Notes under the pieces: model-generated
The model's database searches: none
Seen by the model: only the letters and a program-made list of their open reading frames with translations
Told to the model about the DNA's origin: nothing
In this document: one piece after another, positions 35,601 through 43,301 of the stretch
Position numbering within the stretch: the stretch's first letter is position 1
Layout of the letters: every line of letters begins with the position of its first letter
NCBI RefSeq assembly: GCF_014203595.1
Contig: NZ_JACHJK010000003.1
Coordinates: 496,001-560,000 of the forward strand
Length of the DNA stretch: 64,000 nt
Origin: Streptomyces echinatus
GTDB taxonomy: Bacteria > Actinomycetota > Actinomycetes > Streptomycetales > Streptomycetaceae
Direction of reading: 5' to 3'
Made by a program: the position numbers and the translations under genes

Positions 35601-36963
35601 CAACGAGACCTCGCCCGGGAACTCGCCCGGCTCCGGCGCGCCGCGGCACATCTACGACGAGGCGAACGTGCTGCTGGGCAGGACGGTCCCGGCCGGTTCG
35701 AAGATCCGGCTGCAGAAGGACGCGGCCAACACCTCCGGCTACGCCATCGACTTCGTCGACACCGAGCAGGCGACAGAGGCTCCGAACCCCGACCCGGCCG
35801 GCTACGCGGTGCCGGCGGGCTTCTCGCACCAGGACGTGCAGAACGCCCTCGACAAGGTCCGCATGGACACCACGGGCAAGCTGGTCGGCGTCTACCTGCC
35901 CGCCGGCGACTACGAGACCTCCGGCAAGTTCCAGGTCTACGGCAAGGCGGTCAAGGTCATCGGCGCCGGGCCGTGGTTCACCCGCTTCCACGCACCCTCG
36001 TCGCAGGAGAACACCGATGTGGGCTTCCGGGCCGAGGCCGGCGCCAAGGGCTCGACGTTCGCCGGGTTCGCCTACTTCGGCAACTACACCTCCCGCATCG
36101 ACGGTCCGGGCAAGGTGTTCGACTTCTCGAACGTCTCTGACATCACCATCGACAACGTGTGGGCCGAGCACATGGTGTGCCTCTACTGGGGCGCCAACAC
36201 CGACCACATGACCATCAGCAACTCCCGCATCCGGGACACGTTCGCCGACGGCATCAACATGACCAACGGCTCCACGGACAACCACGTCGTCAACAACGAC
36301 GCCCGGGCGACGGGTGACGACAGCTTCGCCCTCTTCTCGGCCATCGACGCGGGCGGCGCCGACGAGAAGAACAACCTCTACGAGAACCTCACCTCGACCC
36401 TGACCTGGCGAGCGGCCGGCGTGGCCGTGTACGGCGGCTACAACAACACCTTCCGTAACATGCGCATCGCCGACACCCTGGTGTACTCCGGGATCACGAT
36501 CTCCTCGCTGGACTTCGGCTACCCGATGAACGGCTTCGGGACCGATCCCACGACGATCGAGAACGTCTCCCTGGAACGGACGGGCGGCCACTTCTGGGGC
36601 TCGCAGGTCTTCCCGGCCGTCTGGGCCTTCTCCGCCTCCAAGGTCTTCCAGGGAATCCGCGTCAACGACGTCGACATCGACGACTCCACCTACGGAGGCG
36701 TCATGTTCCAGACCAACTACGTCGGCGGCCGGCCGCAGTTCCCGGTGAAGGACACGATCTTCACCGACATCTCCATCACCGGATCCAAGAAGAGCGGAGA
36801 CGCCTTCGACGCCAAGTCCGGCTTCGGGATCTGGGCCAACGAACTGCCGGAACCCGGCCAGGGCCCGGCGGTCGGCGAGGCCACCTTCCGCAACCTGCGG
36901 ATGAGCGGCAACGCCGAGGACATCCGCAACAGGACCAGCACATTCAAGATCAACATCGAGTAG
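32695..36963 (+). CDS. Secreted multimodular GH87-type alpha-1,3-glucanase (mycodextranase-like)
   Basis: This 1,422-residue protein has a Sec signal (cleavage near DAHAAGG, residue 34). Modules in order: two F5/8-type-C (discoidin/CBM32-like) domains at about 40-165 and 180-315, two fibronectin-III domains at about 320-405 and 410-500, a third F5/8-type-C at about 505-640, two CARDB-like beta domains at about 642-750 and 752-870, a CBM6/35-like domain beginning YEAEDGTLGGG at about 875-1030, and a right-handed beta-helix catalytic domain at about 1040-1422 with GINMTNGSTDNHVVNNDARA and TGDDSFALF. The helix with this Asp-rich pattern matches GH87 alpha-1,3-glucanases, which degrade fungal wall or bacterial mutan. 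The ATG follows AGGGAG. A strong terminator follows. Exact linkage specificity is inferred. Confidence 0.85.
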   Translation: MTRYKPSSWRVRTATAALTSTLMVLGLPALDAHAAGGPDAAAGATARAGSALGTHPAANVDDGDAGTYWQAGTKSAQWVQTDLGRSRRVRQVVLRLPAHWGTRRQTLALQGSADGKSFATLTSSATYDFGPGNGNTVKISFPATLARYVRADFSGNSVGGTAQLAEMQVLTTDASSPNLALGKPFTESGHADVYGAANAGDGNRSTYWESKNNAFPQWVQVDLGSSVKVDQVTLRLPSGWPSRSQTLKIQGSTDDRNFTDLTASKPYTFDSGDDQSTTIGFDTTTTRYVRVLFTANTGWPAGQVSELEVYGPATGDTQAPTAPSNLGYTEPGTGQIKLTWSAAADDTGVTGYDIYANGELRASVAGNVLTYTDTQPAGSDITYFVRAKDAAGNVSSDSNSVTRKGSGGDTQAPTAPGALDYTQSGGDVSLTWQASSDNVKVTGYDVYADNRLVKSVAGDVTTYTDSPPATSTVTYYVRARDAAGNISAPSNSVTRPGSSGGNLAQGKPIEASSDVFTYLAANANDGLTSTYWESAGGAYPATLTTRLGANADLSRIVVKLSPDTAWSTRTQNIQVLGRDQDATTFTTLAAAKDYTFSPGTGNTVTIPVSGSAADIQLKFTANSGAPGAQVAEFQVIGTPSANPDLKVTGITSTPAAPVESDAVSLTATVINSGSKAAKATDLNFTLGGTKVATTDVPALAAGESRTVTAGIGARDAGSYSVGAQVDPSDKVIEQDEANNAFTRSDALVVKPVSSSDLLAAPVSWTPSSASAGDEVKFTVAIRNQGTTDSASGTHNVTLAILDAKGATVKTLSGSYDGTIAAGRTTAPVALGSWTAGNGKYTVRTVIADDANELPVKRANNTTVQPLFVGRGADMPYDRYEAEDGTLGGGAKIVGPNRTVGDLAGEASGRKAVTLTGTGQYVEWTTRAATNTLVTRFSVPDGTTTTLDVYVDGQFLKAIDLTSKYAWLYGNETSPGNSPGSGAPRHIYDEANVLLGRTVPAGSKIRLQKDAANTSGYAIDFVDTEQATEAPNPDPAGYAVPAGFSHQDVQNALDKVRMDTTGKLVGVYLPAGDYETSGKFQVYGKAVKVIGAGPWFTRFHAPSSQENTDVGFRAEAGAKGSTFAGFAYFGNYTSRIDGPGKVFDFSNVSDITIDNVWAEHMVCLYWGANTDHMTISNSRIRDTFADGINMTNGSTDNHVVNNDARATGDDSFALFSAIDAGGADEKNNLYENLTSTLTWRAAGVAVYGGYNNTFRNMRIADTLVYSGITISSLDFGYPMNGFGTDPTTIENVSLERTGGHFWGSQVFPAVWAFSASKVFQGIRVNDVDIDDSTYGGVMFQTNYVGGRPQFPVKDTIFTDISITGSKKSGDAFDAKSGFGIWANELPEPGQGPAVGEATFRNLRMSGNAEDIRNRTSTFKINIE

Positions 36964-36980
36964 CGCCGGCCAAGCCGGGT

Positions 36981-37008
36981 GGGGCGGGCCGTGTCCACGG
37001 CCCGCCCC
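36981..37008 (+). terminator. Strong terminator after the glucanase
   Basis: GGGGCGGGCCGTG and CACGGCCCGCCCC are perfect 13-base arms with a two-base centre (a tetraloop once the last pair opens). TTTT follows at 37015-37018. It begins 17 bases after the stop. Confidence 0.8.
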
Positions 37009-37137
37009 CACGGGTTTTCCGCACGGGGCGTACGCATGGTGCGCCGGGCCACGTCGGGCTCCTCTCCGTACGGACGGAGCCGGGCCGACCCTCGATCGTG
37101 CCGGCCGGCCGCCTCTCCGCCCGGCTCGTGCGGAGGC

Positions 37138-37740
37138 CTACTTCTGTGGCGGCGCCGCCGTGGGCCGTTGTGGCCGGACGCTGAGGACCGCGTCGACGAG
37201 CTGGTCGGCGTACTCGCGGGTGACGGGTTCCCCGGAGACCAGAAGTCGGTACCACGGCGGCGAGATGAGGAGTTCCTCGAGCAGAGTCGGGTCCATGGCG
37301 GGGAGTTCACCGGCGTCCTGGGCGGCGATGATCCGCTGCCGGTTGCCGGCTTGGAGCGGCCGCTGGACCTTCTCCCGGAGCACGGTGGCGAGTTCGGTGT
37401 CGGTCTGGGCGGCGCCCAGCAGTCCGACCAGGAGCTGTCGGGCGTGCGGGTCGGTGAACAGGTCGGCGAAGCCACGGATCCATGTACGCAGGTCACGGAC
37501 CATGTCCCCGGTGTCGGGGAGTTCGATGGCGGGCTCGACGAGCTTGTCGAGGACCACGTCGAGGAAGACCGCCCCCTTCGAAGGCCACCAGCGGTACAAC
37601 GTCGGCTTCCCCACGCGGGCCCGGGTGGCGATCGCCTCCATCGTCACGGCGGCATAGCCCTGTTCCCTGCACAGGTCGCTGGCGGCTTGGAGGATCGCGT
37701 CGCGAGAGCGCGGCCCCCGGTCGGTTCGTGTGGCGGTCAC
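37138..37740 (-). CDS. TetR-family repressor
   Basis: This 200-residue protein has a TetR helix-turn-helix (SRDAILQAASDLCREQGYAA, then TMEAIATRARVGKPTLYRWW) and an all-helical ligand domain (about 60-190). The GTG at 37740 is chosen: the domain begins right after it and a -10-like TACACT lies 7 bases upstream on the coding strand, so the mRNA may be leaderless. The frame stays open for 50 more codons, but that part overlaps the operators. It is divergent from an FAD oxidoreductase and surely controls it and itself. Confidence 0.88.
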   Translation of the reverse strand: MTATRTDRGPRSRDAILQAASDLCREQGYAAVTMEAIATRARVGKPTLYRWWPSKGAVFLDVVLDKLVEPAIELPDTGDMVRDLRTWIRGFADLFTDPHARQLLVGLLGAAQTDTELATVLREKVQRPLQAGNRQRIIAAQDAGELPAMDPTLLEELLISPPWYRLLVSGEPVTREYADQLVDAVLSVRPQRPTAAPPQK

Positions 37741-37755
37741 TTCGCCAGTGTAACG

Positions 37756-37833
37756 CGAAACGTAACGTTCAGTTTTGACAGCACCCTTCGCGGCCGGTAC
37801 AGTCCCGGCTTGAAACGTAACGTTACGTTTCAA
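37756..37833. promoter_or_regulatory. Two TetR operators, one a perfect 24-bp palindrome
   Basis: TTGAAACGTAAC joined to its exact reverse complement GTTACGTTTCAA spans 37810-37833, 58 bases before the oxidoreductase ATG. The core GAAACGTAACGTT recurs at 37757-37769, overlapping the repressor's own promoter. Repression of both divergent genes is inferred. Confidence 0.8.
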
Positions 37834-37890
37834 ATGCGGGGGGCGGCTCTGCCATAGCCCCCGGACACCATTCACTCGGGGAGGGCACAC

Positions 37891-38985
37891 ATGCGTCGGA
37901 CAGTCGCGATCGTGGGCGGGGGCTACGGGGGCGCCGCAGTCGCCAAAGCGCTGGAGACGGAGGCCGACATCGTCCTCATCGACCCCCGGGAGGCGTTCGT
38001 CAACGCGGCGGCATCACTCAGGGCGCTGACCCGCCCCGACTGGGCGAGCAGCATGTTCTTCCCGTACTCCACGCTCATCGGCCGTGGCAGGGTGATCCGG
38101 GATCGCGCGGTCTCGGTGGACCCGCACGGTGTCACCCTGGCCTCGGGCGAACGGGTGGCGGCGGACTACCTGGTCCTGGCCACCGGATCCGGCTACGCCT
38201 ACCCCGCCAAGCCGGTCTCCGACTCCATCGCCGAGGCCCTGGACGACCTTCGCCGGACGCACAAGGAACTGCGTGGAGCCGGCCGGGTGCTCATCCTCGG
38301 CGCCGGCCCGGTCGGCCTGGAACTCGCCGGAGAGATCAAGGACGTCTGGCCCGGCAAACACGTGGTCGTCGTCGATCCGGCCCGGGAACTGCTCCCGGGA
38401 TTCGAGCCGGACATGGTCGACGACCTGCGCGGCCAGTTCGACGCCCTGGGCGTCGAACTGCGCCTCGGCACTGCACTGCGGACACCGCCGCACACCCGAC
38501 CCGGCGAGGCCGCCGCGTTCACCGTGGCCACCGGTGAGGGGGAGGACATCACCGCCGACATCTGGTTCCGCGCCCACGGTACGAGCACGAACAGCGACTA
38601 CCTCGCCGACGGCAGGCTCACGCGCCTCGACCGGCAGGGGCGGGTCCCCGTCACCGAGCTCCTCAACGTCGAGGGCCACTCCCACGTGTACGCGGTCGGC
38701 GACCTCACCGACGTCGCGGAGGCCAAGATGGCCGGCTACGCGATGCAGCACGCCGAGGTCGTCGCCAAGAACATCACCGCCCAGCTGAGCGGTGAACGCC
38801 CCACGGCCACCTACCGGCCGCTGCCCTTCCCCATGATCCTCCTCCCCCTCGGACCGACCGGCGGCGTCGGACAACTCCCCTCCGCCGACGGTCCGTTCAC
38901 CGTCCCCCGGTCGACGGTCTCCGAGTACAAGGGCGCGGACCTGTTCACCGGCCGGTTCGTCGAGCAGTTCGGCCCCACCGCCTGA
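37891..38985 (+). CDS. FAD-dependent pyridine-nucleotide oxidoreductase, NDH-2/AIF-like
   Basis: This 364-residue flavoprotein has an FAD motif VAIVGGGYGGAAVAKAL at residues 5-21, an NAD(P)H motif VLILGAGPVGLELAGEI at about 134-150, and the second FAD motif VYAVGDLTDV near 270. No membrane helix is seen except possible surface contact at the end. It resembles type II NADH dehydrogenases and apoptosis-inducing-factor homologues and probably reduces a quinone or similar acceptor. An aldo/keto reductase follows 15 bases later. The pair lies behind a TetR operator, so the system may respond to a reactive carbonyl or quinone. Confidence 0.88.
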   Translation: MRRTVAIVGGGYGGAAVAKALETEADIVLIDPREAFVNAAASLRALTRPDWASSMFFPYSTLIGRGRVIRDRAVSVDPHGVTLASGERVAADYLVLATGSGYAYPAKPVSDSIAEALDDLRRTHKELRGAGRVLILGAGPVGLELAGEIKDVWPGKHVVVVDPARELLPGFEPDMVDDLRGQFDALGVELRLGTALRTPPHTRPGEAAAFTVATGEGEDITADIWFRAHGTSTNSDYLADGRLTRLDRQGRVPVTELLNVEGHSHVYAVGDLTDVAEAKMAGYAMQHAEVVAKNITAQLSGERPTATYRPLPFPMILLPLGPTGGVGQLPSADGPFTVPRSTVSEYKGADLFTGRFVEQFGPTA

Positions 38986-39000
38986 AAGGCTGACACACAC

Positions 39001-39993
39001 ATGGAATACACCCGCCTCGGCCGCAGCGGTCTCACGGTGTCCCGGCTGGTCCTGGGAACCATGAACTTCGGGCCGCAGACGCCGGAATCCGACAGTCACG
39101 CGATCATGGACCGGGCCCACGAGCACGGCATCAACTTCTTCGACACCGCGAACGTGTACGGCGTCACGCCGGGGGACGGCGTGACCGAAGAGATCATCGG
39201 AAGGTGGTTCGCCACCGGCGGCGGGCGACGCGACAAGACCGTGCTGGCCACCAAGGCGTACCTGCCGACGGGCGACGGTCCCAACGAGTCGTTCCTGTCC
39301 GCACTGCACATCCGGCGCGCGTGCGAAGCCTCGCTGCGGCGGCTCGGGACCGAGTTCATCGACCTCTACCAGATGCACCACATCGACCGGAACACTCCGT
39401 GGGAGGAGATCTGGGAGGCGTTCAGCGTGCTGCGCCAGCAGGGCAAAGTGCTGTACTTCGGCTCGTCCAATTTCGCCGGCTGGCACATCGCTCAGGCGCA
39501 GGAGGCCGCGCGGTCCCGCCACTTCCTCGGACTGGTGAGCGAACAGTCGCGGTACAACCTGATGACGCGCTGGGCCGAACTCGAGGTGCTGCCCGCGGCC
39601 CGTGCCTACGGCCTCGGCGTGATCCCATGGGGGCCACTGAACGGCGGCGTGCTCGGCGGCGTCCTCGCCAAGCGGAACCAGGGCGGCTCCCCGCGTGGCG
39701 GCTCGGGGCGCGCCGCCGAAACGCTGGGCCGGCACCGGGAGACCATCGAGGCGTACGAGAAACTCTGCGCCGGGATCGGGGAGCACCCGGCCCATGTCGG
39801 ACTGGCCTGGCTGCTGGCGCAGGACGGTGTGACGGGCCCGGTCATCGGCCCGCGCACCACCGGACATCTCGACGGCTCGTTGCGCTCCCTCCGGTTGACG
39901 CTGGACGACGGCATCCTGGCCGAGCTGGACCGCCTGTTCCCGCCTCCGGCACCGAACGGAGCCAAGCCCGCCCCCGAGGCATACGCCTGGTGA
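39001..39993 (+). CDS. Aldo/keto reductase
   Basis: This 330-residue NADPH-dependent reductase follows the FAD oxidoreductase by 15 bases and is probably in the same transcript. It starts MEYTRLGRSGLTVSRLVLGT. The catalytic tetrad is visible: Asp in FFDTANVYG with the following Tyr, Lys in LATKAYLP, and His in YQMHHID. The NADPH-binding end is VIGPRTTGHLDGSL. It belongs to the AKR group near YajO/YghZ. Carbonyl detoxification is likely. Confidence 0.92.
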   Translation: MEYTRLGRSGLTVSRLVLGTMNFGPQTPESDSHAIMDRAHEHGINFFDTANVYGVTPGDGVTEEIIGRWFATGGGRRDKTVLATKAYLPTGDGPNESFLSALHIRRACEASLRRLGTEFIDLYQMHHIDRNTPWEEIWEAFSVLRQQGKVLYFGSSNFAGWHIAQAQEAARSRHFLGLVSEQSRYNLMTRWAELEVLPAARAYGLGVIPWGPLNGGVLGGVLAKRNQGGSPRGGSGRAAETLGRHRETIEAYEKLCAGIGEHPAHVGLAWLLAQDGVTGPVIGPRTTGHLDGSLRSLRLTLDDGILAELDRLFPPPAPNGAKPAPEAYAW

Positions 39994-40043
39994 CCACGCC
40001 GCACGGCGCCGACGGATGAGGGACGCGCCGACGGGCTTCGCGG

Positions 40044-40080
40044 GTCGCGGCGAGTCGCGGCGAGTCGCGGCGAGTCGCGC
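40044..40080 (+). repeat. 10-bp tandem repeat, 3.7 copies
   Basis: GTCGCGGCGA repeats at 40044, 40054 and 40064, with a partial fourth copy from 40074. It lies in the 261-bp gap between the aldo/keto reductase and the methyltransferase. Confidence 0.75.
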
Positions 40081-40254
40081 CCACGTTCCCCAGGTTCTTC
40101 GCGTTGTATCCCACAGCACTCGCCTCTCCCGCGCTCATGCGGATGACCCGGGTCCCGCCCCGAGCATGAGAAGCAGCGCCTGCGAGACGAGCGCTGCCGC
40201 ATCGGCAGTACGGCAGGGGCGACCACCACAACCGACACGACGAGGAGCAGTCAC

Positions 40255-40851
40255 GTGGGCTACGTCCGCCGGGACGAGTGGGACCGGCACTACGCGCGGG
40301 ACCGGGGCTTCCGCAAGGTCGGCCCGGACGAGAAGGCCCTGCTGGCCGAGCACGTTCCCGCCCCGGCCGACGGGCGGGCGCTGGACGTGGGGTGCGGTAC
40401 CGGTGAACTCGCCGCCTGCCTCGCCGGACTCGGCTACCTTGTCGATGCCGTCGACTTCGCCGACAGTGCTCTCGTCCGCGCCCGAGCCGAGTGGGCGGAT
40501 GCGAAGGACGTGCGCTGGCTGTGCCTGGACATCGCCCGCGACGACCCGGCCGAGCTGCGCGACGACGGATACGACCTGATCACCCTGCGCCTGGTCTACC
40601 CCTTCCTCGGTGACCGGCACCGGGTCCTGCACGCGCTCGCACGTCGACTGCGTCCGGGCGGCGCGATCGTGGTGATCACTCCCCTGGCCGCCACCACACC
40701 TGCCGAACGGCGCGGGATCGCCCTGGACGAGGACGAGATCGGACTGCTGGCCCAGGGGTGGCGGACCATGGAGCGGTTCGACACCGAGGGCCTGGCGGTC
40801 CTCGTCCTGCGTGATGCGCTGCGGGCGTTCACCGCGCACCGCACAGCATGA
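40255..40851 (+). CDS. Class I SAM-dependent methyltransferase
   Basis: This 198-residue cytoplasmic protein has SAM motif I LDVGCGTG at residues 43-50, an acidic end to strand 2 (VDAVDFADSAL), and motif post-I DLITLRLVYPFL. The GTG at 40255 follows GAGGAG. The substrate is unknown. A hairpin follows the stop. Confidence 0.88.
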   Translation: MGYVRRDEWDRHYARDRGFRKVGPDEKALLAEHVPAPADGRALDVGCGTGELAACLAGLGYLVDAVDFADSALVRARAEWADAKDVRWLCLDIARDDPAELRDDGYDLITLRLVYPFLGDRHRVLHALARRLRPGGAIVVITPLAATTPAERRGIALDEDEIGLLAQGWRTMERFDTEGLAVLVLRDALRAFTAHRTA

Positions 40852-40863
40852 GGAGATCGTTCA

Positions 40864-40887
40864 GCTCCGCGGGTCCGCCGCCGGAGC
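40864..40887. terminator. Hairpin between convergent methyltransferase and YunG-like genes
   Basis: GCTCCG at 40864-40869 pairs with CGGAGC at 40882-40887, with further G/C pairs inside. It begins 12 bases after the methyltransferase stop. Confidence 0.45.
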
Positions 40888-40963
40888 AAGCCGGGTGAGC
40901 CTCCTCCCCGCACCGCGGACCACAGTGATCGCGACGTGCAGTCGACGCACGATCTCCGCTCGG

Positions 40964-41365
40964 TCAGGCGGCCGGCTCCGGCAGGTGACCGAGGTGCTTG
41001 ACGACGCGTTCACGCAGAAGGAGGTACTCCTCCCCGCGACGGGGCAGGGGCCCCGTAGGGCGTTGGACCACGCGAGCTGCACTGACAGTCTGACCATGCT
41101 GGAACTGCTCGTGCGTCAGATCGAGTTCGACGCCCCTGGGCAGCCGATTCCACCAATGAAAGCCGCGCTGGTCCCCGTTGAGGTGGACCTCGCCAACCAT
41201 GAGAACGCCGCCGAAGATGTCATTGACGATCAAGGCCGTGATGTCGCAGTGGCCCCAAGCCGGGTTGCTGGGCTGCCAGTCGGCCTGGTCGTCGGGCGAG
41301 CATGTGTCAGCAGCCCAACTGGCGCGCAGAGCTTTGTCGAGGACGAGCAGGTTCCAAGGGATCAT
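40964..41365 (-). CDS. YunG-family protein
   Basis: This 133-residue cytoplasmic protein has the conserved core WGHCDITALIVNDIFGGVL, then HWWNRLPRGVELDLTHEQF, which is the YunG pattern. The Cys and the later His in those motifs could form a papain-like catalytic pair, but activity has not been shown for the family as far as I know. It stands alone. The function is unknown. Confidence 0.75.
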   Translation of the reverse strand: MIPWNLLVLDKALRASWAADTCSPDDQADWQPSNPAWGHCDITALIVNDIFGGVLMVGEVHLNGDQRGFHWWNRLPRGVELDLTHEQFQHGQTVSAARVVQRPTGPLPRRGEEYLLLRERVVKHLGHLPEPAA

Positions 41366-41463
41366 GCCGGAAGCATCGCAGCCACCTCTGACAATGCGAT
41401 CTCACGAGCACCGCAGGCCAGTGATCCGTGCCACGCACGCTCCCCGCGCCCGGGCGCCGCCCG

Positions 41464-42120
41464 TCACGCCGAGGATGGGCCGCCTCTCGACCAGCCGCGT
41501 GTCTCCCCCTCGTCGATGAGACGTCGTCCGGCCCGCCACAGCGAGGCGGACGCCTCCCCGATCACCGCCTTGCGGGCTCGGACGTCGTCGGCGGTGACGC
41601 CCGGGGTCCGCCATGTGCCGCCGCGGGCCATCCAGTTGAGGAGAAGCGGCTGCAGCCGGTCCATCGCCTTGGCGAATCTGGCCTCCGGAGTGCGGCGTTC
41701 CTCGAATTCGTCCCACAGAGCCCGCATGCGCCGGCCCTGGTCCGCCGGAAGCAGGCCGAAGAGCTCGTCGGCCGCGGCGACTTCCCGCTCATGCTGGTCG
41801 ATCCCCGCGGCGGAGTCGTACAGCGGAGTGTCACCGGCGTAGATCTCCACCAGATCGTGCAGCAGGACGAGCTGAATCGTGTGCCCCACGTCGATGGGCT
41901 CGTCGGAGTGTTCGGCGAGGATCACGACCATCATCGCCAGATGCCATGAATGCTCCGCGTCGTTCTCACGGCGGTCCGCCGCCGCCAGAGGCGATTGGCG
42001 GAGGATCGTCTTGAGCTGGTCCACCTCCACGAGAAAGGTGAGCTGGGCGCGCAGCCTTTCGTCGAGGTCGTCGGGAAAAGGTGTCTTCTCCGCGAGCAGG
42101 TTCCGGCGTTCATCGCTCAT
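41464..42120 (-). CDS. HD-domain phosphohydrolase, YfbR/HDDC2-like
   Basis: This 218-residue protein has the metal-binding histidines in ENDAEHSWHLAMM and the HD pair in VLLHDLVEIYAGD, with a later Asp in KAMDRLQPLL. This is the layout of 5'-deoxynucleotidase YfbR and human HDDC2, which hydrolyse deoxynucleoside monophosphates. The ATG at 42120 is chosen; its ribosome site is weak. It may act in nucleotide housekeeping. Confidence 0.85.
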   Translation of the reverse strand: MSDERRNLLAEKTPFPDDLDERLRAQLTFLVEVDQLKTILRQSPLAAADRRENDAEHSWHLAMMVVILAEHSDEPIDVGHTIQLVLLHDLVEIYAGDTPLYDSAAGIDQHEREVAAADELFGLLPADQGRRMRALWDEFEERRTPEARFAKAMDRLQPLLLNWMARGGTWRTPGVTADDVRARKAVIGEASASLWRAGRRLIDEGETRGWSRGGPSSA

Positions 42121-42285
42121 GCGTTCATCGTGACACGCACCGGACGCCCGCCACCGCTCGGTGGCCACCGCGGTCCCCGCTCCGGCGCAGGGTGCGCCGT
42201 GCGTCGCGCTGCCCTGGGCGGGGCGTGCCCGGCAGCGCGACGGCGTCAGGGGTCGCGGTATCCGCACTCCGCCGGTGGCGAAGGT

Positions 42286-42654
42286 TCACGCCTCGGGGAG
42301 CCGGTCGAGGAAGCCGAGGACGGAGGTGATCCGCCCGTCCTCGCTCAGGGTGATCACATCCGACCCGGCGACCGGCGCGGAGCCGTCGGCGGTGGACACC
42401 AGCTCCCAGCTGAAGCGGGCGATGTGGTGGTTGCCGTCCGCATCCCCGGTCTGCCTGAACTCGAAGCCGGGGAACTGCTCGTGCGCGGCCTGGACGACCG
42501 CGGCGATCTGCTCGTGACCGCGCACGTCGGCCAGCGGGTCGGTGTAGGTGCCGTCCTCGGTCCACGCCGCGGCGACCGCCTTGGCGAGCGCGTCGGGGTC
42601 GGTGGCGTTCCACGCCTCGAAGTAGCGGGCGACGGCGGTGGTGTAGATCGACAT
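42286..42654 (-). CDS. SnoaL-like/NTF2-fold protein
   Basis: This 122-residue protein shows the NTF2-like pattern: VARYFEAWNATDPDALAKAV, WTEDGTYTDPLADVRGHEQI, and a beta-sheet end GSDVITLSEDGRITSVLGF. The family includes polyketide cyclases, isomerases and many proteins of unknown role. No biosynthetic cluster is near, so a general role is more likely. Confidence 0.85.
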   Translation of the reverse strand: MSIYTTAVARYFEAWNATDPDALAKAVAAAWTEDGTYTDPLADVRGHEQIAAVVQAAHEQFPGFEFRQTGDADGNHHIARFSWELVSTADGSAPVAGSDVITLSEDGRITSVLGFLDRLPEA

Positions 42655-42933
42655 GGTGGTACTCCGGTTCCTGTTGAAGTGCGTGGGGTTTCACATCACT
42701 TGGTCCAGGTCTTCGGGCCGGAGTGCGCCGGCCCGAGGACCCGATGGCTTCACCTTGCCCTGGGCCGCCCGGCGGCGCGATTACCAGCCAGGTAATGAGG
42801 ATCCCGGCCGGGGAACGCGCGTGCGGAAACCCGGTTGGCCACCTGGCAACGTTCCTAGGTGCGCCACCACGGCCCGGGCCGTGCGCTACGGTGACATCCG
42901 GGAGACACGAGATCTGCGCGGCCGGAGGCGATC

Positions 42934-43218
42934 ATGAGCGAGCAGCCGTGGACCATCGAACGCATCTGCGAAACCCTCGGCAATCCCGCCCTCGCCCAGC
43001 GCTTCCTCGGCCAGATCAACCGCGCACCGGCCCATGAACTCCTCACCGTTTTCGCGCGGTGGGAGCGCATCGCCAAGGACACCCTTGCCACCGCGCGGCG
43101 GGGTCACGGGATGGCAGAGGCCGAGTCCCACGGCGAGGACCCGGCAGCGGACTGGAACGACGCCACCGACCGGGTACTCGCCGAGGCCGACCGCATCCGC
43201 TCCCGCGGCGCAGCCTGA
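42934..43218 (+). CDS. Small conserved-looking helical protein
   Basis: The 94-residue product begins MSEQPWTIERICETLGNP and is almost entirely helical and charged, without a signal peptide. The ATG follows GGAGG with a 6-base spacer, so it is probably expressed. I do not recognise a family. Confidence 0.65.
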   Translation: MSEQPWTIERICETLGNPALAQRFLGQINRAPAHELLTVFARWERIAKDTLATARRGHGMAEAESHGEDPAADWNDATDRVLAEADRIRSRGAA

Positions 43219-43301
43219 TCTGCCGACGACCGCCGAGAAGCGGTTGATCTCGAGAACCCTTGACGCACGGTCGCACCCCCCTCCCCGGCCACCCCGCACG
43301 T

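Noticed and set aside
34804..37011. 735-residue minus-strand frame opposite the glucanase
   Set aside because: It is Asp/Val/Gly-rich in a repetitive way typical of the reverse complement of Streptomyces coding DNA.
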